64,000 nt of DNA from an uncultured Granulosicoccaceae bacterium (GTDB lineage: Bacteria; Pseudomonadota; Gammaproteobacteria; Granulosicoccales; Granulosicoccaceae), in contig CALLMF010000035.1 of NCBI GenBank assembly GCA_938006335.1, positions 62,001 to 126,000 on the forward strand, in the 5' to 3' direction. Positions 19,034 through 28,116 of the stretch are shown here, in pieces (within the stretch, counting starts at the first letter, position 1; the number at the start of each line of letters is the position of its first letter). Under the pieces are notes generated by a model. That model was not told the origin of the DNA. It made no database searches and saw only the letters and a program-made list of their open reading frames with translations. A program made the position numbers and the translations under genes.

Positions 19034-19696
19034 TTACTCCACAGATGACGGTTGCTCGAAGCGTCGGATCAGACCGCGCTCCTGAGCTTCCTTGACGCAG
19101 GACGTCCGGTTGCGAACGCCAAACAGCTTGAACAGCTGAGAGGTGTGGTACTTGACCGTCGCTTCCTTGATACCGACGATTTGCGAAATCTGCTTGTTGG
19201 AATGGCCATCGGCCATGAGCTGAAGCACCTGCAGTTGTTTTTCGCTCGGCTGTACCGATGAGACACCTCCCGCACCCGGAGCCGGTTGGCCTGTTGCCGG
19301 ATTTGGCAGGAAGCGCTCAGGGAAAAACCGCTGCCCCGCAAGTATCCGTCGGATACCATTGATCATTTCTGCGCCAGGCAGCGTCTTGGGAATGAATCCG
19401 GCAGCACCTTGCTCCATCGCGGCCCTGATGTAACGCTCTTCATCGGAGCCGCTGATGACCACGACGGGCACGTCGATACGCCGATTGCGCAGCCCGGTAA
19501 GCAGGCCGATACCATCGATGCCCGGCATGAACAGATCGGTGATGACAAGATCAAAGCGTCTGCCCGTATCGACAAGGCTCAGCGCCTGTTGTGTGGAGTA
19601 GCAGGCGCTGGTCTCGACCGAACTGTCAACCTCGCGCAGCATCACACTGAAGGCGTCTGCAACCAGGCGGTGATCTTCTACAAGCAGGACGTTCAT
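19034..19696 (-). CDS. LuxR/NarL-type response regulator
   Basis: A 220-residue two-domain regulator. The receiver domain (1-120) has VEDH at 6-9, the phosphoacceptor Asp54 (VITDLFMPG) and Lys near 104 (IPKTL). A linker precedes a LuxR-type helix-turn-helix at about 150-210 (LQLMADGHSNKQISQIVGIKEATVKYH). Its start overlaps the end of the hybrid kinase gene by 4 nt, so the kinase is its likely partner. Target genes cannot be read. Confidence 0.9.
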   Translation of the reverse strand: MNVLLVEDHRLVADAFSVMLREVDSSVETSACYSTQQALSLVDTGRRFDLVITDLFMPGIDGIGLLTGLRNRRIDVPVVVISGSDEERYIRAAMEQGAAGFIPKTLPGAEMINGIRRILAGQRFFPERFLPNPATGQPAPGAGGVSSVQPSEKQLQVLQLMADGHSNKQISQIVGIKEATVKYHTSQLFKLFGVRNRTSCVKEAQERGLIRRFEQPSSVE

Positions 19697-21648
19697 ACAG
19701 ACCTCGTCGCTGCGCGACCATTTGTCAGTGATTCGGGAGTGTCATTGTCAAGATCAGGAGCACCATGAACGGTGTTACGAATCACCTCGAAAAGTGCAGC
19801 CGAACCCACCGGCTTGTGTAATAGACCGTGTCCACGTTCGCGCGCCTCGCGCAACCTGTCCGGGGAGGTATCGCCAGTCACCACGATGGCAGGAACCTCT
19901 TCGTTGACTTCGTCACGAACGCGTTCAATGGCTTCGACTCCGGTGGCGCCGTTCAGCAACTGATAGTCGGCAAGTATCAGGTCAGGCATGCTCTCCGACT
20001 CGACCAATGTATCAAGCGCTTCTTCGATCCCTGAACTCACCAACACGTTACAACCGCGTTGCTTCAACAATGTGGTGACACCGTCGCGCACCGAGGGATC
20101 GTCGTCAATTATCATTATGTATAGGCCGTCCAATCCGTCGCCCGATACGGCCTGTTTTGTGACCTGAGGCACAGCAGCATCGCCAGCGTTTACGGCGACG
20201 GGCAGGGTGATCGTGAAACGTGTGCCTCGCCCGATCCTGGAGCTGACCTCCAATGGCACCTGGATCAGACGCGTCAGCCGCTTTACGATAGAGAGCCCGA
20301 GCCCCATTCCCTGGCGCAAATTACCGTCACTGGCGGAAAGTGACCCTTCGTCAGGTACCTGGTAGTACTCGTTGAATATCGCCTCGAGCTCATGCTCCGG
20401 GATCCCCACGCCCGTGTCCTTGACGCTGATACTTACCTCGGAGTCTGATCGTGTGGAATCCACGTCGATGCTTACCGACCCAGCCTCGGTATGGTTTATC
20501 GCATTGCTCAGCAAGTTCACGAGGATACGCTCGAGAAACTGTGGGTCGGTTTGAACCACGACCCCGGTTGCTTCTATTGAAAGTTCGATTCCCCGGTCTT
20601 GCGCTTCGGCGAGATAGTCGTCATGCAGGCGTACGAGCAACGCATCGAGATCCACCGATACGGTTGCAGGCTCGAGCACGCCAGCATCGAGCTTGGATAT
20701 GTCGAGCAATGAGGTCAGCAAGCCTTGTGCAGCCTCGGTCGACCGGCCTACCTTGCCTAGAATCTCATGACCTTTCTCGTTGGCGATATGAGGTTCAAGT
20801 GCAGCGATGTAGTACTGCATGGCCTGCAACGGCTGTCTGAGGTCATGTGTCGCGGCTGCAAGAAAGCGGTTCTGGGACTTTCTTTGGATATCGCCCGTCG
20901 TCAGCTCCTCGAGCGCCGTCTCGAGCTGCCTTTGTGACGAATGCGCCTGATGAAACAGGCGTCCTGCGCGACGTGAGGCACGCGTCAGCAACATGTACAG
21001 CGTGAGACCTGCAATAAAGAACGTCCCACCGAAAAACCACGATGCTCTGGATAGCCAGTTCATTCGCGCGCTCACTTCATCGCGCAACTGCGACTTTCTC
21101 TGGTACATCAACAGCCCGAGCTCGTAGACCTCGTGAGCGATGCCTTGGCCTTCGGCTGCGATCTCCCTGAGCTCGACATCGCTGAGAACGCTACCCGGCG
21201 CGATCTTGATGTCGTTCTCGGCAATGAACGTTGTTATAGCCTCCAGCGTAGCGGGGGTTGCGGGCATTTCCATCAACGATCCGATTGATTCGTCGCCCAG
21301 TAGTCGGGTCGAGCTGTACAGCACATCGAAGCGTCGAACAAGATCCGAATCGGAGGTCAGGGGCTGCGGTGTCTGTGCGCGTTCAGCCCGCTCCACGACC
21401 AGAGACAGCGCCGCGATGGACACCCCGTCGAAGTTGTGATCCAACTGCTGAACGAAGTTGAACTCGACCACGCCGTCGTTCTGCAACTGCACTCGGGTGC
21501 GATTGGTCTGCATCAACAGCAAAGCCATGATGACAGCGCAGGTGACTGCCGCTGCAGCCGACACCGAGATGAACAAGCGCTCGCTGAGCCGCTTGCTGAG
21601 TCCCTTCAGGCTATATCCCCAGGGCAGTCCTGGAAGCTTGGCCGCCAT
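19693..21648 (-). CDS. Hybrid sensor histidine kinase with receiver domain
   Basis: A 651-residue membrane kinase. Two membrane helices (about 26-47 and 200-222) frame a periplasmic sensor of about 150 residues without a recognisable fold. HisKA has the phospho-acceptor His268 (THDLRQPL). The HATPase domain shows N, G1 and G2 boxes (NLLSNAINH, DTGVGIP, GLGLSIVKR). The C-terminal receiver has Asp561 (LILADYQL). It lies in an operon between a periplasmic molybdopterin-fold protein and a LuxR-type regulator, suggesting the periplasmic protein feeds it a signal. It resembles the second hybrid kinase at 48526-50349. Confidence 0.9.
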   Translation of the reverse strand: MAAKLPGLPWGYSLKGLSKRLSERLFISVSAAAAVTCAVIMALLLMQTNRTRVQLQNDGVVEFNFVQQLDHNFDGVSIAALSLVVERAERAQTPQPLTSDSDLVRRFDVLYSSTRLLGDESIGSLMEMPATPATLEAITTFIAENDIKIAPGSVLSDVELREIAAEGQGIAHEVYELGLLMYQRKSQLRDEVSARMNWLSRASWFFGGTFFIAGLTLYMLLTRASRRAGRLFHQAHSSQRQLETALEELTTGDIQRKSQNRFLAAATHDLRQPLQAMQYYIAALEPHIANEKGHEILGKVGRSTEAAQGLLTSLLDISKLDAGVLEPATVSVDLDALLVRLHDDYLAEAQDRGIELSIEATGVVVQTDPQFLERILVNLLSNAINHTEAGSVSIDVDSTRSDSEVSISVKDTGVGIPEHELEAIFNEYYQVPDEGSLSASDGNLRQGMGLGLSIVKRLTRLIQVPLEVSSRIGRGTRFTITLPVAVNAGDAAVPQVTKQAVSGDGLDGLYIMIIDDDPSVRDGVTTLLKQRGCNVLVSSGIEEALDTLVESESMPDLILADYQLLNGATGVEAIERVRDEVNEEVPAIVVTGDTSPDRLREARERGHGLLHKPVGSAALFEVIRNTVHGAPDLDNDTPESLTNGRAATRSV

Positions 21649-21651
21649 GCG

Positions 21652-22236
21652 TCATTTACGGACGGTCATGTGTATCAACTGCCACACAGCGATGGCCTTG
21701 TTGTTGTTTGTGAGCAGCTCCGGATGATCGTCAAACGGAAATATGATGCGCAGAGGCCCGAGGTTTCGTACGGATATCGGTGCGCCATCTTCCTCAAGCG
21801 CCACGATCACCGGGTATTTATCGACATCCACACCCGAAAACTCGGCCTGGTAGTCGTCCACGCCCCTGGCCAGGAAGGTGCTCGATTCCGCTCCGACCGC
21901 CTCGAACAAATCGGAAATACGTACCCCGGAAAACCGACGCAGCCCCTCATCCCATGGCGTCGTGGTCGCCACCTCATGCTGTGGCATCGCCTTGAGCATG
22001 GCCATGTCGAAGCCGAGCGCCTTGCATTGATCCTCGGCAGAATCTGCATAGGCCCCACCTGGGTTGATTGCGCCATCGACGACGAGCAGAACCTCACCCG
22101 TTGGGGACGAATTCGCCTGCGTAGGCGAGGCGACCAGCAACAGAGCGAAGATCGAGGCACATGCGACGATGCGCCACCGCAATCGGTTTCCAGCATCCAC
22201 ACCTTCGCACACAGCCGCGCCCCAAAGCAGGTACAT
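21652..22236 (-). CDS. Periplasmic molybdopterin-fold oxidoreductase-like protein
   Basis: A 194-residue exported protein with a signal peptide (hydrophobic core near 24-37, cleavage after PTQA). The mature part looks like a small sulfite-oxidase-like molybdopterin domain: RFSGVRISDLFEAVGA, FLARGVDDYQAEF, and a C-terminal GPLRIIFPFDD. The cysteine that ligates molybdenum in true sulfite oxidases is not seen, so it may bind a ligand rather than catalyse. GTG at 22200 is an alternative start. Its stop is four bases from the hybrid kinase start, so the three genes form one operon. I infer it senses for the kinase. Confidence 0.68.
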   Translation of the reverse strand: MYLLWGAAVCEGVDAGNRLRWRIVACASIFALLLVASPTQANSSPTGEVLLVVDGAINPGGAYADSAEDQCKALGFDMAMLKAMPQHEVATTTPWDEGLRRFSGVRISDLFEAVGAESSTFLARGVDDYQAEFSGVDVDKYPVIVALEEDGAPISVRNLGPLRIIFPFDDHPELLTNNNKAIAVWQLIHMTVRK

Positions 22237-22328
22237 ACCACCCTCAACTTTTTCGCCAGGTTGCCCGGAGTATGCTTGAGTTGCGGCCGGATGGAAACTG
22301 CTGTCCTATGTGTCCCGCGCCGTGGTTG

Positions 22329-22910
22329 TCATTTTTTGACTACTGAAACCGCATCCACGGCGCCCGCTCGGGCCTGCCGCGCGCGGTAGCGCCGGCGGTA
22401 GATCAGCTCGCCAACCACTAACGCCCCTATACCGGCATACACCAGCGCGCCGTTCCAGAGTGCCCACAGGGCGCGATCGCCGTGAATGACGGTATACGCC
22501 GAGACGACTGATACCACGGCAAAAAAGGCAGCCCACACAGCGGTAAGTCCACGCAAGTAGGCCCGATTATGTTCGCCCACCTCCATCTTGCGAAGCGTTG
22601 CGAAGCGCTCGATCATGGGCGTGCCGTGCACCAGACTCCCAGCAAATGCCAGCATAAACCCCGTGTTGAGCACGACCGGATACACCGTCAGCCACCGATC
22701 GTCCTGTTGAAAATGCCAGACGAGGCCGACAAGACCGACCATCAGTACCCCCGCCCACTTGTAGCGAACGGCCACAGGCATAAGCATCAAGCGCAGCAGC
22801 AGCACCAAGGCCAGTACTGCCGCGAGCACATGCAGTCCCACCGCGTCCGCGCCGAAAAACACCGCAAGCGGGTAGAGGCCAGCGCCGATGCCAAGAATCA
22901 GATTAGGCAT
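22329..22910 (-). CDS. COG4648-like integral membrane protein of the polyene cluster
   Basis: A 193-residue protein with five to six membrane segments (starting at LILGIGAGLYPLAVFF) and a basic C-terminus. It resembles the COG4648 membrane proteins that accompany aryl-polyene clusters, where their function is unassigned. Its start overlaps the phosphopantetheinyl transferase gene by 8 nt, tying it to the cluster. A role in assembly or export of the lipid product is a guess. Confidence 0.68.
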   Translation of the reverse strand: MPNLILGIGAGLYPLAVFFGADAVGLHVLAAVLALVLLLRLMLMPVAVRYKWAGVLMVGLVGLVWHFQQDDRWLTVYPVVLNTGFMLAFAGSLVHGTPMIERFATLRKMEVGEHNRAYLRGLTAVWAAFFAVVSVVSAYTVIHGDRALWALWNGALVYAGIGALVVGELIYRRRYRARQARAGAVDAVSVVKK

Positions 22911-23640
22911 GAGGTGCGTTGTTCATGCGCGTCACGCATATCGATAGTCGGTAGCCGTCAACTTCGGCAGGCTCGTGCAGCGTCGACTCGCGATCGGCAA
23001 CACCGTCAACAGATACACGCTCAGGAGTCTCTGCGATACCGACATGAACGCGTGACATGCCAAAACCAAGACCCAGACCTTGCGCCTTCAACCAGGCTTC
23101 CTTGCGTGTCCACGCACGGACAAATGCAGAAGCGCGCTCGTCCATCTCCATGCTGGCGAGCTCGCGCTGCTCTTGCTCGTTGAACACAAGACGTGAGAGT
23201 TCGAGATGATCGCGTTGTGGCTTGACCGCCTCGATATCGATACCGATCCGATGCCTGACATGCTTGCATTTCGACAGAGCAATCACTCCGGTGTCGCCAC
23301 TGTGCGAAACATTGAAGGCCAGGGAACCACAATACGGTTTTCCATAAGAACCGTAGCTGAATTCCAGCGAAGCAGGGTCAGTGTCGAGTACGCTCGCCAG
23401 ACGCAATCGCAGGGATGCACGTACACATTTCCACAGCCGTGCCTGCGCCTGCTCGCGCAGCCGGCGAGCTCGGTGACGTTCGGCATCCGACAGCATCGAG
23501 TCGATGAAGGCAGCGTGTTTCTCGTGCATCGCTGCCGAGACCAACCAGACCTCGATATCGGCATCGCTCGCGACCGGCAAGAACGATCCGCCAACGCACT
23601 GCAATCCGACATCACCAGAACTGGAGAGCATCTCGTCCAC
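22903..23640 (-). CDS. 4'-phosphopantetheinyl transferase (Sfp type)
   Basis: A 245-residue Sfp/Gsp-type transferase that converts apo acyl carrier proteins to the holo form. It has YGKPYC, FNVSHSGD, the metal-binding GIDIEAV and WTRKEAWLKAQGLGLG, all in order. The gene begins with GTG at 23640 (ATG at 23631 is possible). It lies at the edge of the polyene cluster, so the two free ACPs and the ACP domain of the FAAL fusion are its likely substrates. Confidence 0.92.
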   Translation of the reverse strand: MDEMLSSSGDVGLQCVGGSFLPVASDADIEVWLVSAAMHEKHAAFIDSMLSDAERHRARRLREQAQARLWKCVRASLRLRLASVLDTDPASLEFSYGSYGKPYCGSLAFNVSHSGDTGVIALSKCKHVRHRIGIDIEAVKPQRDHLELSRLVFNEQEQRELASMEMDERASAFVRAWTRKEAWLKAQGLGLGFGMSRVHVGIAETPERVSVDGVADRESTLHEPAEVDGYRLSICVTRMNNAPHA

Positions 23641-23688
23641 CTGCTCGGCCGTACCTTGAACACACGCGTTGTCGTTGCCGGACAGCGG

Positions 23689-24459
23689 TCAACATAATCC
23701 GCCGTTGACAGCGATCACCTGGCGGGTCACATAGCTCGCTTCCGGCGACAACAGAAAGCGGACGACGGACGCCACTTCTTCTGCCTCGCCAATTCTTCCG
23801 GCGGGAATAGCGGCCAACATGGCCTCGGAGGAAACATCCGCCGTCATGTCGGTATCGATGAGGCCTGGCGCGACGCAATTGACAGTGATGGACCGAGAGG
23901 CAAGCTCTACCGCCAGCGCCTTGGACGCGCCGATGATGCCGGCCTTGGCGGCACTGTAGTTCACCTGGCCCCGATTGCCGATGAGCCCCGAGACCGAAGC
24001 CAAGGTGACGATACGGCGCGGCTGACGGGTTTTTATCAACGGCATGACCAGAGGGTGCAACACGTTGTAGAAACCGCCGAGATTGGTGTCGACCACGCGA
24101 TCCCAATCATCCCCCGACAGCATCGGAAAAATGCCATCGGCGGTCACGCCCGCGTTGCACACCACGCCCCAGGGCGTGCCGTGGTCCTTGAGTTCGGCGT
24201 CCAGCGCCTCGCGGGCAGCGTCGCGATCCGACACGTCAAATCCGATCGCATGAGCGGTACCACCGGCGGCCTGGATATCCTCAACGACCTGATCAGCCGC
24301 AGCCACGTTGGCGTGATAGTGCACCGTGACCGCGTAGCCGTTTCTGGCAAGATCGAGTGCAATCGCACGACCGATGCCGCGACTGGACCCGGTGACCAGG
24401 ACGCGATGATGGCCGGTCTCGTTGGTGCTCTGGGTGGTCCTGAAAGTGGGTACACTCAT
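23689..24459 (-). CDS. 3-oxoacyl-ACP reductase (FabG-like, ApeQ counterpart)
   Basis: A short-chain dehydrogenase of about 256 residues from ATG 24459. It has the NADPH motif GSSRGIGRA, NAG, catalytic Ser (LASVSGLIG) and YSAAK, and ends ...VIAVNGGLC as FabG proteins do. It reduces the 3-keto group during polyene chain extension. GTG at 24480 would add seven residues. It is divergent from the ketosynthase at 24550, with about 90 bases between for promoters. Confidence 0.92.
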   Translation of the reverse strand: MSVPTFRTTQSTNETGHHRVLVTGSSRGIGRAIALDLARNGYAVTVHYHANVAAADQVVEDIQAAGGTAHAIGFDVSDRDAAREALDAELKDHGTPWGVVCNAGVTADGIFPMLSGDDWDRVVDTNLGGFYNVLHPLVMPLIKTRQPRRIVTLASVSGLIGNRGQVNYSAAKAGIIGASKALAVELASRSITVNCVAPGLIDTDMTADVSSEAMLAAIPAGRIGEAEEVASVVRFLLSPEASYVTRQVIAVNGGLC

Positions 24460-24549
24460 TGATAATCGGGAATCCGCCACGCGGTCGTTACGTAAGGTAT
24501 ACGGACAGCTTAGCGCTTCCTGCCACCGCTACCTCTCACTCTCTGACTG

Positions 24550-25764
24550 ATGCACCCACGTTCGATACCCACCGGTCGCAGGACTCCGCGCGCGGGCGTG
24601 CACGCGTGGACGTCCGCGAGCGCCTGTGCGCTGGGCAATGCGGGCTTGCATACTGCCCTGCGCGAGGGAGTCAGCGGGCTGACTCGAAACGACTATCCGG
24701 ATTCCGGACTGGATACCTGGATTGGTCGTGTACGGGCGTGCGACAACCATCAGGTAGAGGAAAGCCTGCAGCATCTTGACAGCCGCAACAACCGACTCGC
24801 CGACCTTGGACTGGGCCTCGACCGCTTCGATGAGCGTGTCGCCGAGGTCGTGGACCGCCTGGGCGCGCACCGAATCGGCTTGATCATGGGCACCAGCACC
24901 GCGTCTATCGGTCGCACCGAGTCTGCCTATGCGGCACTCGACAACGATTCGTTTGCAGCCGTATTTCAGCAGCCTGAAGTACACAATCCGCACAGCGTCG
25001 GACACTACGTGGCGACACGGCTGGGTATTCAAGGGCCATCGATGAGCATCAGTACCGCCTGCTCATCGAGCGGGAAGGTGTTCGCATCTGCCGCTCGCTG
25101 GTTGCAGCTCGGCCTGGTGGATGCAGTGGTCGTCGGCGGTGTGGATTCGCTGTGCCTGAGCATCCTGCACGGCTTTGCCTCGCTGGAGCTTGTGTCCACC
25201 CGACCCTGCCGGCCCTACGATGCCGCTCGCGATGGTATCAATATCGGTGAGGCCGCAGCCTTCGCTCTATTGCTGCCTGAAGACACTCCAGGCATGGAGT
25301 TGGAGCTGAAAGGTTTCGGTGAAACCTCTGATGCCTGGCACATGGCACAACCTCATCCGCAAGGCCGGGGCGCGCGTGATGCCATGCGTGATGCGCTGCG
25401 TGGCGCTGGCGTGACAGCTGACGACATCGGCTACGTCAATTTGCACGGCACTGCCACCCCCGCCAACGATGCGACCGAAGCCAAGGCGCTGGCCGAGGTG
25501 TTTGTGGACCCGGTGCCAGCATCGTCCACCAAGGGCTGGACCGGCCACACCCTGGGCGCCGCCGGCATCGTGGGCGCTGTGACCGCGCTCGACGTGCTCA
25601 CGTCCGGCCATGTACCGCGCACATTGAATCTCGACACGCCGGACCCAACGCTCTCCTACCCGGTGCTCACAGCATCCACGACCACCACACGCGACCATGT
25701 GATGTGTAATTCCTTTGGGTTTGGCGGCAACAACTGTTCGCTGGTTTTCGGGAGGTGCACATGA
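24550..25764 (+). CDS. Beta-ketoacyl-ACP synthase (ApeO-like)
   Basis: A 404-residue condensing enzyme of the FabF/KAS II fold with the complete Cys-His-His triad: Cys171 (ISTACSSSG), NLHGTAT and TGHTLGAAG, and the terminal NSFGFGGNN loop. The next gene starts within its stop codon and encodes a KS-like partner without the triad. The pair looks like the ketosynthase/chain-length-factor heterodimer of aryl-polyene synthases, which adds malonyl units to an aryl starter. Confidence 0.92.
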   Translation: MHPRSIPTGRRTPRAGVHAWTSASACALGNAGLHTALREGVSGLTRNDYPDSGLDTWIGRVRACDNHQVEESLQHLDSRNNRLADLGLGLDRFDERVAEVVDRLGAHRIGLIMGTSTASIGRTESAYAALDNDSFAAVFQQPEVHNPHSVGHYVATRLGIQGPSMSISTACSSSGKVFASAARWLQLGLVDAVVVGGVDSLCLSILHGFASLELVSTRPCRPYDAARDGINIGEAAAFALLLPEDTPGMELELKGFGETSDAWHMAQPHPQGRGARDAMRDALRGAGVTADDIGYVNLHGTATPANDATEAKALAEVFVDPVPASSTKGWTGHTLGAAGIVGAVTALDVLTSGHVPRTLNLDTPDPTLSYPVLTASTTTTRDHVMCNSFGFGGNNCSLVFGRCT

Positions 25765-26519
25765 TGCGCCTTGCGGTGACCGGCGCAGGGGCCTGGGGAC
25801 GCGGAGTGCGTTGCGCAGCTGACATCGGTCGCGAGGTCGCACACGAAGACGACGTCCCGGTGCCACGTCCCGCCGTGATCCCCAAACGGGAACTACGGCG
25901 CAGCCCAAACGCGAGCCGCCTCGCCGTGGAAGTCGCGGTACAGGCCTGCGAAGCGGCCGGGCAGGACACGGCCAACATTCGCTCGGTGTTCACCTCATCG
26001 CTGGGTGATTCCGCGATAACGGATTACATGTGCCGGACACTCGCCGGTGACGACAAGCTGTTGTCCCCGACCCGGTTTCACAATAGCGTGCACAACGCGG
26101 CAGCCGGATGCTGGTCGATTGCATGCAACAACCCTCTGCAAACCAACTTTGTCGCAAGCTTTGGCAACAGTGCGGGCCTGGCTTTTCTTGAAGCGATGAC
26201 GCTGGTCGCCTCCGATGCTCGACCGACCTTGTTCGTCGCGGTCGACGTCCCGGTACCGGGACCCTTGGCGAGCGTGCACGGCAACGGAACGACCGCGGCC
26301 CTCGCGATGGTGATTGATCGTGAGAATGAAGACGCCGCGCCATGCACCGTTACACTCGATGCGTCAGCCGTCTCCACCCCCGAGGACCACGCTATTTCCA
26401 CCCGCACGCTGTGGCCGATGGCTGGAGCGCAGGCGCGCGGGGAGGCATGGCATGGCGAGCTGAAACTCGGTACTCGATCAAGAATGATGATTGATCTCGA
26501 AACACGGAGAGCGCAATAG
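25761..26519 (+). CDS. Ketosynthase-like chain-length factor (ApeC-like)
   Basis: About 252 residues, the length of the short 'Ketoacyl-synt_2' family rather than a full ketosynthase. Where the active cysteine would lie there is FHNSVHNAAAGCWSIA, and the downstream catalytic histidines are absent, so it cannot condense by itself. ATG at 25761 overlaps the preceding TGA and follows GGGAGG by a few bases. In known aryl-polyene systems the equivalent protein pairs with the ketosynthase and sets chain length. Confidence 0.8.
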   Translation: MMRLAVTGAGAWGRGVRCAADIGREVAHEDDVPVPRPAVIPKRELRRSPNASRLAVEVAVQACEAAGQDTANIRSVFTSSLGDSAITDYMCRTLAGDDKLLSPTRFHNSVHNAAAGCWSIACNNPLQTNFVASFGNSAGLAFLEAMTLVASDARPTLFVAVDVPVPGPLASVHGNGTTAALAMVIDRENEDAAPCTVTLDASAVSTPEDHAISTRTLWPMAGAQARGEAWHGELKLGTRSRMMIDLETRRAQ

Positions 26520-26520
26520 G

Positions 26521-28113
26521 ATGAGCAGCGCCATGCCAGCCGGGGGGGCAACGGCCGACGTCGCCATTCTGGGCGGTGGGCTTGCCGGGCTGACACTCGC
26601 CAGACAATTGCGTAGGGCCACACCTGCACTATCGATCACGATCGTGGATGCCGGGCGCCACCCCGTGGCCGAGGCCGCTTTCAAGGTCGGTGAGTCGTCC
26701 GTGGAGATCGGCGCAGACTATCTGGCGCGAACGCTTGGCTTGCGCGAGCATCTTGACACTGCCCACCTCAAGAAATTCGGACTGAGGTGTTTCTTTGGCG
26801 ATGGGCACGACGTCGCTCACGCTGACGAACTTGGAGCCAGCCATCCCTTGCCCGTATCGGCCTGGCAAATGGATCGAGGCAGGCTGGAGAATCATCTGCA
26901 CCAATGCGCGATGAATGACGGTATCCGCGTGATTGATGAGGCGTCAATACGGGCGGTGGACTTCGCGACGGATGGTCAGGCGACGATTCGCTACCGTCGC
27001 GGGACAGGGAGAGAGTGCGTGCAAGCGCGGAGAGTCGTAGACGCGAGTGGCCGGCGCGGACTACTCCGCAAACGTCTGCGCCTGAGTAAACCGGTGGCGC
27101 ACAACGGAAACGCGGCATGGTTCCGTGTCGACAAGACCATCAAGGTTGACGACTGGAGTGGCGACCAGGATTGGCAGCAACGGGTACCCGGTCACAAGCG
27201 CTGGCTGAGCACCAACCACTTGATGGGTAATGGCTATTGGGTGTGGCTGATTCCGCTTGCATCCGGGGCGACCAGCATAGGTATCGTTGCCGACGCTCAA
27301 AAGCACCCCTTGAGCACCATGCATAGCCATGATCGTGCACTGGACTGGCTGGCGCAGCATCAACCGCAGTGTCGTGAGGCGGTAGGTGCCGAAGCCATCG
27401 ACTTCCATCGCTTTCGCGGTTATTCGTACGCCAGCGAGCGGTTGTTTTCCGGGCGCCGCGATGCCGGCGAATGGGCGCTGACCGGAGAAGCAGGGCAGTT
27501 TGTTGATCCGTTCTATTCACCCGGGCTCGACTTCATCGCCTACGGCAACACGTTTGTCACTGACCTGCTGATGCGCGATCTGGCAGGGGAGGACACACGC
27601 GCACGACGGCTCACGCACGAGCACGGCTTCGCCGCCATTCATCAGAGTACCGAGGCCTTGTACGAAGGCCAGTATGCCGGCTTCGGTAACTTCAGACTCA
27701 TGACCCTGAAGACGATCTGGGATTACGCCTTCTACTGGTGTGTACTCGGTTTTCTTCATACCAACGATGCGCTGACCGACACGGACTTGCTCGGCGTTCA
27801 TGCCAGTAGTCTTGCTCGGGCACGCGCCATGAACGTGGAAGTTCAGCATGCCTTCCGTACCGCAGCAGAACGCTGTCCGACCATCCCGCCCACAGGAGCG
27901 TTTGCCGACCACGGCCGCATGCCGTTACTCCGCGAACTCAACGGACGCCTGGCGTCTCCGTGCAAGGGATCACTTGGCGAGGCGCTTCAAGCTTCCCTTG
28001 CCGACCTCGATGCCATTGGCCGCACGCTGATACCGCTGTTCGGAAAAGGCTTCGATGCAAGTGATACACCTGCGTGGTTGTATGAAGACCCTGAACGGGT
28101 GCTGAGTGCCTGA
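26521..28113 (+). CDS. Flavin-dependent halogenase-like protein 1
   Basis: A 530-residue FAD protein. It has the dinucleotide motif LGGGLAGLTLAR (17-28), FKVGESS (54-60), a lysine pair at 84-85 (HLKKFG) in the position of the catalytic lysine of phenolic halogenases, WVWLIP at 240-245 (the WxWxIP motif) and GEAGQFVDPFYSPG. These features favour halogenase over plain monooxygenase. A long C-terminal extension (about 400-530) may bind a carrier-protein substrate. ATG at 26521 follows the chain-length-factor stop by one base. Halogenation of the aryl head group, as in brominated xanthomonadins, is the inferred role. Confidence 0.78.
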   Translation: MSSAMPAGGATADVAILGGGLAGLTLARQLRRATPALSITIVDAGRHPVAEAAFKVGESSVEIGADYLARTLGLREHLDTAHLKKFGLRCFFGDGHDVAHADELGASHPLPVSAWQMDRGRLENHLHQCAMNDGIRVIDEASIRAVDFATDGQATIRYRRGTGRECVQARRVVDASGRRGLLRKRLRLSKPVAHNGNAAWFRVDKTIKVDDWSGDQDWQQRVPGHKRWLSTNHLMGNGYWVWLIPLASGATSIGIVADAQKHPLSTMHSHDRALDWLAQHQPQCREAVGAEAIDFHRFRGYSYASERLFSGRRDAGEWALTGEAGQFVDPFYSPGLDFIAYGNTFVTDLLMRDLAGEDTRARRLTHEHGFAAIHQSTEALYEGQYAGFGNFRLMTLKTIWDYAFYWCVLGFLHTNDALTDTDLLGVHASSLARARAMNVEVQHAFRTAAERCPTIPPTGAFADHGRMPLLRELNGRLASPCKGSLGEALQASLADLDAIGRTLIPLFGKGFDASDTPAWLYEDPERVLSA

Positions 28114-28116
28114 CGG

